A model generated the notes under the pieces. The model saw only the letters and a program-made list of their open reading frames with translations, had not been told where the DNA came from and made no database searches. A stretch of DNA of 64,000 nt from Salvia splendens (Eukaryota; Streptophyta; Magnoliopsida; Lamiales; Lamiaceae). Numbering within the stretch: the first letter of the stretch is position 1; each line of letters opens with the position of its first letter. A program made the translations under genes and the position numbers. This document shows positions 22,567 to 34,122 of the stretch, piece after piece. The stretch lies in assembly GCF_004379255.2 (NCBI RefSeq), contig NC_056035.1, forward strand, positions 20,047,902-20,111,901, in the 5' to 3' direction.

Positions 22567-24275
22567 CTCCCTCCGTCTCTAAAAATTTGTCACCTATTTC
22601 CATTTTCGTCTGTCCCTAAAAATTTGTCTCATTTCACTTTTACCATTTTTTGTAGTGGACGCTAAAAGGGTTGGCAGCGGAAGCGTGCATGACACCCGAT
22701 CACATAAATTTGATCTATTTAGCAGATTATTTAGACAAATTCTATTCGCGTAATTAACACATGTATCATGCTCATAACTTGAATTAAAACATGCTTTAGC
22801 ATATAAAATCCCTAAAACATGCTCACTACGGAATTAGCCAATTTACCTCGTTGATTCAATCAAGAATCGATGATGGCTTGCTCCGTCTCCACGTGAAGAT
22901 CTTCAGTACTCGACCTCTGATCTTCTGACTGGTGTCCCGGACTGTATACTGATATTTGTATGGGCAAATCTCACCAGAATACTAGGACTCGAATAATGAA
23001 GACAGAACTCAGCTCACGGAGGGAGCAATTTTCGAATTCTCTCTCTTTCTAGAGGGGGAGGAAAATTCTAGCAATAATTATTATGTTTTCTGTCTCATTT
23101 ATTCTCCTATTTATATTAAGTCACATATTGGGCACAGTCAATGATCTAAGGAAGAATTTGGACATGGCCTCACCCAATTAGCTTTTTACTAATTAAATTG
23201 AACCCACAATTTAATATAAGCTTATATTGGAATATTACGAGCAGCCACTACAGAAGTAATATTGCACTGCCTTTCCAAATCCGAAATTACAAGTATTCTG
23301 GGTTTCCTTTTATTTTTTTAATTCATTTCCCGCGCTTAAGATAGAAACATCTATTAATTAATTAATGTCTGCTATGAACTTAATTAATTAACATATTTTA
23401 TTCTCCAAGAGTGGACTTAGCAAGAAACTCTTATTTATTATTCATAGAATAATTAAACTCCAACTAGCTAGGTTCCAGATAATAAAACCTTGTTTCGAGC
23501 TCCTCTTGTGGATGTTATCAAGAGATTCTCCTCGCGCACGATTCAACATAATAGCAATCCTAGCACCGCTAGATAATGATCACCACTACCCAATATACCT
23601 GGATCGTTGGGTGACGAAAAACCCGCACCTTTGATAAGTCAAAGTAGTAGATACTCAATATCGTATGCTCAATGCTAACGTACATTGATTAAGAAATTAA
23701 TTATCAAGACCTCGTCTTTCAGTAGATAGCATAAAGACTCGTCTTGCTGTTAGATCCATTCAGTGTTGTACCACACCAACTTCATCATATTTCAATAAGG
23801 CTTAGAAATAATCGGACTGACATTGCAACCTTTCACGATAGGTAGTCTAGGTCTATCTGGGTTGTGAAATTCTTATTTTTCTTTGTTCAGAACTGACCGC
23901 GTACCTTAAATTGAGCGCAACCCACAACCGGTCTACTAGAACAAAGACTTAGACTTATGTTATGTTCGCTTATACATTTAAATATGCAATAAACATCCAT
24001 TAAATGCAAAACATAACAACATTATGACAAAAATAATCTGTTGCGTTCATTGGAAAATAATTATTAGAGTTTTACAGTATTCAATCACTCGAAATGTGAT
24101 TTCTAGTATACAAACCCTATACATTCCACTAACTCATTCCTCCTCACATTTTATTATAAAACCAATATATAAAAGTAGGACCAACACATCACCAACCTTT
24201 TCAACCCATTTTCTATTACATTTCTTAAAACTCGTGTCGGGTCAAATGGTGACGCATTATTAGGGACGGAGGGAG
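22567..24275. mobile_element. Stowaway MITE split by a 1.45 kb insert
   Basis: The left half (22567 to about 22658) begins CTCCCTCCGTCTCTAAAAAT and the right half (about 24112 to 24275) ends TTAGGGACGGAGGGAG, with TA on each side (22565-22566 and 24276-24277). The internal sequences on the two sides join into a typical Stowaway once the insert is taken out. The insert is annotated separately. Confidence 0.8.
22659..24111. mobile_element. non-coding LTR-retrotransposon-like insert
   Basis: 1.45 kb with no coding capacity, lying between the halves of a Stowaway MITE. It has the look of a large LTR or LARD-type sequence: many short AT-rich tracts and non-repetitive segments. I could not define its exact ends or a target duplication, so the class is uncertain. 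Confidence 0.5.
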
Positions 24276-24345
24276 TACTATTTATAATCGGCTAGAAAAC
24301 TCTATAGCCAAAAGGCAATTAAACAAAATCATGGAAAATAAAACT

Positions 24346-24522
24346 TGTTCGGATTGTCGAGTGCAACAATTGTTTGATATTGTCCGCTTTGGGTCAAACC
24401 CGCACGAATTTATTTTTTGGTCACTCCTAAAAGACCACAAACTAATTGGGGTTTAGACATAAGTTATATACACCTTCCAACTTCTCTAATACACCCAACG
24501 TGCGATTGGTTTGTACTCAACA
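24346..24522 (-). repeat. solo TRIM LTR
   Basis: 177 bp. On the minus strand it matches the TRIM LTR at 21855-22028 (TGTTGAGTACAAACC start, CCCCAATTAGTTTG core, GACAATCCGAACA end) with scattered differences, and no primer site or internal region follows. A solo LTR forms by recombination between the two LTRs of one element. Confidence 0.85.
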
Positions 24523-26430
24523 AACAATCCCGGAAAAATAGTAATTATCTTTTTCGCCGTCTAAACATATTCGACGGCCAAATTCCATTGTGCAATTTCA
24601 CGTCATTTTGACACCATTTTCTGCATCTTGTGTTTTGCTACGATATCAAAAAGGTGTGAAGAGATATCATTGTGGTGCATAGAACCTAGAAATCGAGGAA
24701 TCATAATCAGTAGATATTTGGTTTTTGTTGAACATAATGCTAGCTCGAACTTTGAGGTTGAACCAACTGATTCACAAATAAAATACAATATGCTCGCAAT
24801 GGCAATTACTAAGATAGAAATGTGAACTTTCTATGAAGTTGGTTAACTTGTAATCTCTTCGTCTCAAAGATGCCTTCATCGAACGGCATATAATTTTATA
24901 TAGTTTTATTTTGTGTTAAATGAAGAGAATAAAGTAAGACTAAAAATATAGTAGAGTTAAAAATATATCTATTTTTATTAATAAGTTATTTTGATTGAGA
25001 TAAACAAAAAAGGAAAATATGTTATCTTTAGTGGAATGGTGGTTTACAAGGTTAAACAAAGCATCGATTAAGTATTCAAGATGGAGATTCATCTTCTCCA
25101 AGTTTCTGTTCCTCAAGATTTTAAAAGGTTTGGCAGCTGGATTCTATATAATTTTTTCCACTTACAAGTTATTCTCAAATTATACCTATTTGAGGCTTAT
25201 ATAGTTATATAATGTAGGTGGTGGTGGGACAAAGTTTGAAGATCTCTAAAGTTTTTATTAGAAAAAGAAAAAGGAGAGGGAGAGACTCATAATTGCAATC
25301 GAGTAAGAGATAAATATCCAAAATAGGCAACTCCAATAAGTACTTATAATTAAAGTTCCGATTGCTTTCATAAGTAATAAGTATACTATATGTCGACAAG
25401 TGGTCACCGGTCGGTTGTGTGTATCGATCCACATAAATAGTGAACAATCTTTATATTATAGTACTAGTAATTATTATTGATGCAATGATCTTTTATTTTT
25501 TTTTAAAGCTATTAGTAAGAAAGAAGAAACATTATCATATGTATGGACTATTGTAAAGCATTGAAACAGGAGCAAAATGCAACTAGAAATCTGGATGCAT
25601 TAAGTTTAATGAAAATAATCATTTGGCCGTTTGATTTATACAACTAGAGAAATATGGTTAGTGGCGATTGGCAAGGGACATTTTCGCCATTTCAGTATCG
25701 CACTTAGTAGTCAAACCGTTACTATGTTATGCTTCTGTTTTATACCCTAATTGTTATATTAGGTCAAGCCCGTTGTCTGTGTGCCTATTTACTTAGAAGT
25801 AGGGAATACAACTTTACAATCTAAAAACAATCTATTCTCCATTTTCTGCCCGTGAACATCGTTGATGAATCACGTAAATTCTATGTCTCTTTATATTTCT
25901 GTTTATCTTGATTAGACAATTGATCTATTCATAACAATATTTGGTCCGTTGAAAATGGAAAATATGATAGAGTAGAATTTAGCAATTATAGTTGTTTAAA
26001 GGTGAGATGATGTGTGTTAAAACATACAAGATGCTGTCCAAAAATAGTTGGATAACTAAGACCAATCTCCCACGAAATTCCAACCATCCGAATGAGACAA
26101 AACAGGTGGCAGAGATGTTCATTTTAAACTAGATGAACATATAAAATGATTTACCAAATGGCTAGTGATTGATTGTATTTGTAGGTAGTGAGCAGTGAGG
26201 TGAGGTGCAAGAATGGACCAACCCTCAGCTCAGCCAGTCAGTCACCCTTGATCCAACCTGATCAGGTGCTGCCTCTGCTCGTCTTGTCACGTACAACTTA
26301 CTTTCTCTCTTCTCATTTTAACATCCAACTATTTTCATTGCGATTACATAATTAATCGTGTTGTACTATTTACACATTAATATGTTCGTGTTTGTTTGGG
26401 TGTGTTATCAACATATTTCCATAAATACTA
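24523..26430. other. AT-rich intergenic DNA, no gene seen
   Basis: Several short frames (60-80 codons) exist on both strands, none with a recognisable domain. A non-repetitive GC-richer patch at 26180-26300 (AGGTGAGGTGCAAGAATGG) is the only different-looking stretch. Confidence 0.5.
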
Positions 26431-26714
26431 CTCCATCCGTTAGAGTCGTTTCTTTTCGGCACGAAAATTAAGAAAAATTGTGTTAGGTGAGTTAAGAGCA
26501 TCCCCATCCGTGCTCTTGCTCACGAGCACGGATGTAGGCCCGGACCCACTTTTACTCCCTGCTCTTAGGCAAGAGCACAACACCCACATCTGTGCTCTTC
26601 CGCAAGGACAAGCTCAAGGGTCTCATCATTCTATTATTCAATTTAATTAAAAACATTTCCACAAAATTAAAATACATTAAATATACCCGAAATAATATTA
26701 CAAATTATTAAAAG

Positions 26715-26910
26715 AAAATAACATAATTAAAATTCTAAAAATTAAAAACACATAATTAAAATCCTAAAAATTAAAAATTACATAATTAAAATTCTAAAAA
26801 TAAAAAATTACATAATTAAAATCCTAAAAATTAAAAATTACATAATTAAACACCTAAAAAATAAAAATTACATAATTAAACTCCTAAAAAATAAAAATTA
26901 CATAATTAAA
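26715..26910 (-). repeat. ~30-bp tandem repeat in the 3' tail of element A
   Basis: Six or seven copies of a unit containing CATAATTAAAATCCTAAAAA with small changes. The complement of the same unit is found after the transposase stop in element D (45738-45835) and as a single copy in E (near 49130). Confidence 0.85.
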
Positions 26911-26933
26911 GGCTAAAATACTCCCGTGGAAGA

Positions 26934-27896
26934 CTATTCATCCGGCTCTACCCCCAATATTCATTGGAGACCCCGTATCATTGCCACATGCGATCGAAGT
27001 TGCTCGGGGGTCATATTTGACCTATCGGCCAAATTGAGTTGGGCCAAAACCCCTTACAACGAGTTCATGGGGGGTTGAGGTGGCACAAAGGGAGCGGGAG
27101 CGGGGGCGGATGGAGTCACGGCGCGACGGCGGTTTCACACCTCATCGGCCGGCATCGTTAGTAGAGAGAACTGGGTGGACACCTCATCGGAGCCAACGTC
27201 GGATAGGGATACCAACCTCGACCGTTTGCTGGAGGAGCTTGAGGAGGATGCTACGCCTCCCCTATACTTCGGATGCCCACGCACCTCCTGCCAAACATTG
27301 AGGTACTTGAATGATTTGTAGTGTTGGGATTGGTAGGTCGCCAACGCGGCACTGATGATGTCGACCTCGCTTCGGCAGCTCCCCGCCGACCGCTCTTCCT
27401 GGAGGTAATACCCCTGGAACTTTTGAATTTCTTCGTTTGCTTTGTATATGGCATTGCGCATTATACTCTCGTTGCGCTTGATTGTTCCAGCCGACCGGTT
27501 TTCATTGTACCGGCGAAAGATGCGCCACAAAAAATGGTCATCGGATTGGTTCGTGCCAATATCTGGATCGTCGGAGATAGACAAAAACGCTTTGAATAAT
27601 TGCTCCATCTCCCCCGGAGTATACGGGGTGCGGACACCACGAGTAGGAAGAGTAGGAGTTTGAGAGCCGCTGCTCCCTCCCGCTCTAGCTACGGGTGGTT
27701 CGGGTGCCCACTCGTATTTCCCATCGGGGGCATCTTGGTCGTCGACCGGGTAAGGCCGGTAGCCCCCCGGAGCTTGCGAACTTTGGGTTTGAGGAGGGGC
27801 CAAAAATTCCGTTTCCGGACTAGGAAATGGTTGTGAACCGAACCATTCATGGTTCCAACCGTGGGAGCCGGAGGGGTGGTCGCCAGAGCCGGACAT
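26934..27896 (-). pseudogene. PIF/Harbinger ORF1 protein (Myb/SANT-like), broken
   Basis: The ATG is at 27894-27896, and 253 codons are open to TGA at 27135-27137. Past this stop the frame keeps family-like sequence (PAPFVPPQPPMNS, then NMTPEQLRSHVAMIRGL) with two further stops, ending at a natural TAG at 26934-26936, so the intact protein had about 320 residues. The N-terminus is low-complexity and Gly/Ser/Pro-rich. The SANT-like trihelix starts YTPGEMEQLFKAFLSISDDP and continues FLWRIFRRYNENRSAGTIKR and KSFKYLNVWQEVRGHPKY. In PIF/Harbinger transposons this protein binds DNA and partners the transposase. Its nearest relative here is the ORF1 of element C (40694-41811). Confidence 0.9.
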
Positions 27897-28004
27897 ATTT
27901 TTGTTAAGAGTGAAAGAAAGATTGAGAATTGTAAGAATGGAAATGAGAGAATTTAGATGAGAATTGTGTAGTGTGGTGTGAAATTTTTTGTGTGGAAGTG
28001 GTGG

Positions 28005-28012
28005 TATTTATA
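28005..28012 (-). promoter_or_regulatory. TATA box of element A ORF1
   Basis: The minus strand reads TATAAATA in the context CATCTATAAATACC, about 110 bp upstream of the ORF1 ATG. The same context and spacing occur in elements C and D. Confidence 0.8.
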
Positions 28013-28524
28013 GATGAAAATGTGTATTTTTGGGGAAAAAATTGAAAAATAAATTAAAAGTGAGGAGAAAACGGATATAATTTTTTGGGAAGTGGGAATT
28101 TTTTTTTAATTTTTAATCGGATTTTTTAATTAAAATCTGATTTTTAAAAAAAAATTAAATTCCAATGGATTTGCCGTTGACCAATCAGGAGCCGCCACGT
28201 CAGCTGCTCGCTAGCACGGACGTGCTCTTAGCTAAGAGCAGCGCCGCGCCAGCGGCAAGAGCGCAACGGCAAGCAGCGTTCCGCCGCGCCGCTGGCACGG
28301 ACGGACGGACGCCGTCCTTCTACCGCTGCGGATGCTCTAAGTAAAGGGGAATAAAGTGGAAAATGAAAAAGGTAGAGAGATGAAGAGATAAAAAAAAGTA
28401 AGAGAGAGTAAAGTAGGTGTGGAAATATGTGTTGACTTTTACTAAAAAGGGAAATGACTCTATTAATATGGAACGTACCAAAATGACAAAATGACTCTAT
28501 TAATATGGAACGGAGGGAGTATTA

Positions 28525-28754
28525 CTTTCGTCCACCATTTAAAGAGCCTTTTTGACAACGACACATATTTTAAACAATTCTTAGACTTTGTGAAAAAAAA
28601 ATGGAGAAAGTGAGTGGCATGTGAAATCCATTTTTTGTACTACTATTAGTTTTATAATAACAAGTTACTAGAATGTGAGATTCGCATACTAAAAGTACAG
28701 TAAAATAAATGATAAAAATGGTAGAATGACTCCTTATATGGTGGACAGAGGGAG
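28525..28754. mobile_element. Stowaway MITE
   Basis: 230 bp with TA on each side. The TIRs are CTTTCGTCCACCATTTAA and the complement of TATGGTGGACAGAGGGAG. It lies directly next to the composite Stowaway at 26431-28519. Confidence 0.75.
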
Positions 28755-29932
28755 TATGAGTCAAAGTGTCAAACACTTTGGAGAAACCAAACCTATTTCA
28801 TAAAAGTAAAATACATGTCTCTATTCATATACGTATCGCCTCTTTACCATTATCTATTCCCCATTCCTATAAAATTATGAACGCTTTCTATTTTAGTCGG
28901 TCCTAAAAAAATTATTCTTTTTTTTATTTTTGGTAACTTATTTCTCTCTAATAAAGTGGGGCACATCATTCACTTACAATACTCTAATTACTTTTCTTCT
29001 TATCTCTCTTACTTTATCAATTATATATTAATTCTCGTGTCATCTCAAATATCTTTATTGAAATACGGGAGTAATTTTTTTTATCAGCACGTGGTATAAT
29101 AGAATTAATCTAATTTTGTTGCGCAAGAAGAGTAAACTCCTCATTTGATTCCCCATACAGACTTCAAATGGTTACTAGTTGATTTCATCTGAATAACCCT
29201 CATAATTATAAATATTGAGTTCAATTTTCTCCACTATTATACATATTTTTTATTTTCAAGGTATAAGATATTGTTCAAATCAATATTTTCACCAGTATTA
29301 TACATATTTTTTATTTTCAAGGTATAAGATATTGTTCAAATTAATATTTTCACTACGAAAAGGAAAAAGGAAAATGAAGAGGCGCAGAAGAACGTCCCTC
29401 CAACCGAACAAAAGACGATATAGATAGATTACATGTTGAATATCGACCTATTCATTTTTAATAAATCCATGGATCGAAATCCTTTGCTATAAGTAATCAT
29501 TAATTTTGACTCTCCTTTGATATTAAGAGTGATCGGGGTCAAAAAGGTTTCAATGCACGCTAAGCTTTATTTTAATTTATCAAAGACGTCTAGTTTATAT
29601 TTTTAAATATAATATCTCTGCATAAAAAACATAAATCATTCTTAGTATCACAATTATAATTTGAGAACGACATATAAATCATAAATGCATTCGACAAGCA
29701 AAATATTAAGGTTAGTTGACAAATTAAATGTACCCTCAATAATAACATTTTTTTTATTTTCGTCCTAAATATTAATCATTTTTCAAAAATTTCAAATCAG
29801 ATAATTGCGTCTTTAATTTATGTCCTTAAAAGTTGAATTTGCTTTAGTGAAGTGAGAATGGTTATGATGTTTAATTTATGAGAATAAATTGTTTCAATTA
29901 AGATTTATGGTATATATTTTAATTATGAATTA
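28755..29932. other. AT-rich intergenic DNA with degenerate MITE
   Basis: A degenerate Stowaway-like stretch at about 28860-29075 and a local tandem duplication (annotated separately) are all that stand out. No gene seen. Confidence 0.5.
29223..29357. repeat. 61-bp tandem duplication
   Basis: Two copies in direct repeat with a 61-bp period; each contains TATACATATTTTTTATTTTC followed by AAGGTATAAGATATTG. A few bases differ between copies. Confidence 0.85.
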
Positions 29933-30136
29933 CTCTCTCCGTCTCCAAAGAATATGCACTTTAGGTTCGTCATGGGTTTTAATGCAAAATTGGTAAAGTG
30001 AGAGAGAGGTAGGGAGAAAAAGTAAATACAAGTATTGTTAGAGGAGAATGGAAAAAGGTTTCTAAAATTAGAAAATGCATATTCTTGTGGGACGGACTAA
30101 AAAGGAAGAGTGCATATTCTTATAGGACGAATGGAG
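29933..30136. mobile_element. Stowaway MITE
   Basis: About 204 bp flanked by TA. The ends are CTCTCTCCGTCTCCAAAGAA and the complement of TTCTTATAGGACGAATGGAG. Non-coding. Confidence 0.75.
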
Positions 30137-30164
30137 TACTAAGCTTCAATTAGATTGTATTATA

Positions 30165-30361
30165 CTCCCTCCGTTCCATAATAGATGACATACTTGGGAA
30201 TTGACACGAGATTTTAGGCGATGTTGTTTTGTGTATTAGGTGAAGAGAGAAAATAGTATATTTATATTAATGTGAGAGAGAGTTTTTTCCAGAAAAGAAA
30301 ATATGATTTTTTTTGGAATAAACTAAAAATGAAATTGTGATATTTATTATAAGACGGGAAG
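30165..30361. mobile_element. Stowaway MITE
   Basis: About 197 bp flanked by TA, only 28 bp from the preceding MITE. The ends are CTCCCTCCGTTCCATAATAG and the complement of TTATTATAAGACGGGAAG. Confidence 0.75.
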
Positions 30362-30974
30362 TAGTAATTTAGTTGGAGGAATGTATGGTCCATATGCATT
30401 GGAGTGAGATGCCTCCTAATTTTGCTAGATTGCGAGTGTTTATAATCCTGTAGTTGTCAAATCGACATCCTTCAAATAACTTAATAATTGTAGTTAAGAA
30501 AGCTAAACTGCCCTTTTCATATTTTCTTTGGTTTAAGTTGCAATCCAACGGAAGTGGGAGTTCACTTTTTGGTTGGAAAGGATTTAGACATCAAATTTTG
30601 AATTGCGACACTTGCAACACCTTTCAAACGCTGGCTGGCTTCATTCCATTAATTCAATAATTTATTCACTTTAAAATAAGACGAAAATTAATTAACGATA
30701 GATCGACTAAACACCAGTAGCTAAATTAATATTTTATCTTGTGACGGGCACATTTTTGTAACTGCAAAACAACATTGTGATGCTATTCAGTCACATCATG
30801 GTTGGCTATGATTTGATTTAATTGAAATTGATTCATTTTGTTTGTTTAATGAAATATTTGATTGACCTAAAAATTGGTTGTAAATGTAAATTACAAATCA
30901 TCCGCCATCGTAAATGAAGGGGTTTAATACGACGTCTTTGAAGTGAAATAAGCTTTACAAAGCAAAATTTTAGA
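30362..30974. other. AT-rich intergenic DNA, no gene seen
   Basis: One 68-codon frame (30454-30660) has no recognisable domain and no flanking gene features. Confidence 0.5.
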
Positions 30975-31055
<81 letters not shown>

Positions 31056-31056
31056 T
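30975..31056. repeat. (AAT)n microsatellite
   Basis: An uninterrupted AAT repeat of about 27 units. Length is likely to vary between individuals. Confidence 0.95.
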
Positions 31057-31202
31057 AAAGAATGATGTATATTCATCCATTGTTGAAATTCTAAATGTGT
31101 CCGTTCTTACAGGAATTAATTATACACATAAAATTCTTACTTATAATTTAATAAACTCCAATGGACTATTTAATAACTATATATGTATTTATATTAGGTG
31201 GG

Positions 31203-31448
31203 TAGTGATAAAATGCAAATTCTATATACTGTACAAACTTCAAATTCTTTAACATAGTGTCAACACACGTAAACACAATGTCAACATAGTGTAAAATTTC
31301 AAGATTTTGATGTCAATACAATGTTAACACAATGTCAACCGTTGACACTGTGTTGATATTTTCTATTGATATTATTTTATCAGTTGTTGACATTTTCTAA
31401 CGGTCCAAATCATTGTTTGGAGTTTGTACTTTGCACTTGACATCGCTA
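31203..31448. mobile_element. unclassified MITE
   Basis: 246 bp with diverged inverted ends: TAGTGATAAAATGCAAAT at the left and the complement of CTTTGCACTTGACATCGCTA at the right. The interior has several TGTCAACA-like motifs in both orientations. The tip suggests hAT or Mutator type, but no clear target duplication is visible. Confidence 0.55.
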
Positions 31449-31474
31449 TTTTAGGTTTCATATACTATTTGATA

Positions 31475-31671
31475 CTCCCTCCGTCCCAACTAAATTGAGT
31501 CATTTCCTTATTTGACAAACAATAAAACATTCCATCACTCTTACTTTATTCAATCACATACTTTACTTTCACTTTATCTTTCATACTTTATTTCTCTCTC
31601 CTACTTTTCAATACAATTTCTTAATCTTCGTGTCCAAAAGTTATCACTCAACTTAGTTGGGACGGAAGGAG
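31475..31671. mobile_element. Stowaway MITE
   Basis: 197 bp flanked by TA (31473-31474, 31672-31673). The TIRs are CTCCCTCCGTCCCAACTAAA and the complement of TTAGTTGGGACGGAAGGAG. The best preserved Stowaway in the window. Confidence 0.88.
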
Positions 31672-33829
31672 TACAAGATTAGAGTTTTAGTATCTAAAAT
31701 TCTCTAAAGTTATGATAAGATATATCTGCTTCTTTACATTATATTTTATTATTTAAATCCAATATTTTTTGTTCATCGCTTGTACCATCATGATTATATT
31801 TATAGAATTATATGCATTTTTATAAATCTGATTTAATATATCTGTGATATTCTAATTTGATTTATTTCGGTGTAAGAAACAAATCAATTTAGAGGACTAC
31901 TAGAAAATTGGCATATCTTGACACTTGGAAGTGTCAGCAGAAAATAGTTTATATGGCACTTTCTCTATAATGGCACTTATAGCAAGTGTGAAGTTAAAAA
32001 ATGTGATAAGAGATTATGTATGAGTATATATGCTTTAGTTTACATTTTCACTTAATAAGTGTCATAAAGAAGGACGTGTAATGTCAGTACAAGGTGTCAC
32101 GAAACGGTTTCTCAGTCTACATTGAGTAATTCTGACGAATATTTACAAATCAGTCACCCACAAATATTTAATATTACAATTTCATCCTGCATTTTATATA
32201 ATTTACATTTTTCACCTAAAACTTTCTATGATTTATATTTTCAACCTTCAAATATATATAAATTTATTTAATCATTAAAACACTTAAAATTTAAAATTTT
32301 CCTTTAATATACAACCACATTTTCACTTATAGTGTACAAAATTATTAGTAATAATCCAACAAATTTCATTAAATACTCATTCAAATAAAATTCCAAAATT
32401 TGGATAATAGATATCCAAAGTATCTAACGATTTTACATAAAACAATCTTATGTATTTTGAACAAATATACTACTAGTAATAAAAATAGTAAAGTCCTAAT
32501 CCCATATAAAAGTGCAAAACAAATTTATAGCTGCATTGCTTTTGTCTTTAGATATGTGAGCGTCTTCTATGTCCAAAGAGCAAAGTCCCCATACAATATG
32601 ACCTGAAACATTAAAAGTTAAAAAAATGAGTTTCTACTATCAGAGAAGAAAGATAAACCAAAAAAATCATCAACTATCATAGAATAAAACTGAAAACTAA
32701 AGTAAATAACAACTGAAATATTAAAATATATAACTGAAATTCACATGCTATCTATCCTATGCCACAATATAGAAAACAACAAAATAGGAAGATTCATACA
32801 CAAATTTGAAATTTAATCTCTAATTACCTTATCAATGCAAGGTTCAGATTGACTTACAGTGTCTATCAATGGCAACATAGTTATCTGAAGCACATCGAGA
32901 GCTGCAACAATCATTTTTTTTCTATCGTTGCCAGAAAACATTTGTCCTGGAAGTGATAATCCTCAAAAATCAACAACATAATATATTTGGTCTGTAATAT
33001 GTTGCTATAGTCATAAGATGCATGCAATGGACAGAAATAAAAGTAGCAACGTGAAGATATTACCTTATTTGAGTTGTCAACGATTATGTTGGACATGAAA
33101 GGTATAAATATTCACTATCGAAGTTCAAAGTGAAATCACTTTCCCTTCTGAGTTGCCTATACAAACATAGTGCTATGTCAAGTAGAGCAATCACCTCGCC
33201 CTTTTCAATTGCGGGTAAAGCAAATATAATGAAGATCTAAACACTAGCAAGCAGGTAGGTGGAGGCAATATAAGCAATGATACACCAAATATCGAATCAA
33301 ACAATAAAAAGTACCCAAATGACCATTGAAACCAGTATCAACATCTGATAATCCGCAAGAGTAGAGTTTCGGGAAGTGTTATAATGTCGAAACTTCAGTT
33401 TTTGGATACTAACAGAGTACATATCAAATGAAGGAAAACTACCTTGTCACTGATGCTATTCCTACTGTTTGAATTAAATTGCACTTTAATAATGGGATCG
33501 TGTCGAAGGACAACTGGATTTTTTCGTGTCCTTTTTCTTTCTATGATTGGAGGTGGTTATAGCTAACAAACAAGAGACTTTGGTCCAACAACAATTAATG
33601 CAACATAAGATTTTACACACTGATTGTCCAGTGCCTTTGTTTATATGTATGCAAAAGACAACCCATAAGCAATTATAATGATTTGGCATCTAAAAACATC
33701 CTAGGGAGTATTAGTCAAGCATTTTTTTATATATATTTACAAATGACAATAGACAACTGCTAGCAATCTTAGCACCAACAAAAGATACCACAAGTAGTTG
33801 CAATGTTGCATATCACAAGAGCTTGGTAA
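31672..33829. other. AT-rich DNA with a possible CACTA-like end
   Basis: Near 31899 the sequence ACTACTAGAAAATTGGC followed by repeated GACACTT/GGCACTT motifs (31918-32060) resembles a CACTA transposon tip with subterminal repeats. The opposite end is not identified. 32140-33829 contains no gene I can support. Confidence 0.35.
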
Positions 33830-34026
33830 GAGCATCCACAATAGCGCCTAGCGCACCGCCTAGCCGAGCGCCGGCGCTAGGCGGTCTATTGCAACCGCCT
33901 AGCCATTTCCGGATTTAAAAACCGCCTATCGCTCGGCGGTTCCGTGGCGCTAGGCGGTGCGCTGGGCGATCCGCTCGGCGCTATTGCAGCGTCCGGATCG
34001 CCTAGCGCGATTTTTTTTTGAAGCAC

Positions 34027-34034
34027 TATATATA
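34027..34034 (+). promoter_or_regulatory. TATA box of element B transposase
   Basis: TATATATA lies 96 bp upstream of the transposase ATG, matching the TATA-to-ATG spacing (about 96-114 bp) in elements A, C and D. Confidence 0.7.
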
Positions 34035-34122
34035 CGCGCTTTGCACGTCATTTTCATTCGCACCACTTGTTTTAACGAGTACTCTCTCTATCTTAATTTC
34101 TGTACAAGATCAATACCTAGAA

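Larger units (their letters stand above)
26496..28337 (-). mobile_element. PIF/Harbinger element A, ORF1 only
   Basis: 1842 bp flanked by TAA (26493-26495 and 28338-28340). The 5' end on the minus strand is GAGCATCCGCAGCGGT, identical over 16 bases to the 5' end of element D (43995). The 3' end (26496 side) shares about 250 bp with the 3' end of D, including GAGCACAACACCCACA and TGTGCTCTTCCGCAAGGAC, then a ~30-bp tandem repeat. Between these blocks lies a single gene, the Myb/SANT-like ORF1. There is no trace of a DDE transposase. Confidence 0.92.
26431..28519. mobile_element. Stowaway MITE split by a PIF/Harbinger element
   Basis: The left piece is 26431-26495 (CTCCATCCGTTAGAGTCG) and the right piece 28338-28519 (ending GAACGGAGGGAG), with TA duplicates at 26429-26430 and 28520-28521. 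The PIF/Harbinger element 26496-28337 sits at a TAA inside it. Without the insert the MITE would be about 245 bp. Confidence 0.8.

Noticed and set aside
27080..27836. Plus-strand frames opposite ORF1 of element A
   Set aside because: Shadow of the ORF1 gene; the plus-strand reading is arginine-rich and has no family match.
30975..31056. AAT repeat as a coding or regulatory element
   Set aside because: A plain microsatellite with no frame or motif around it.
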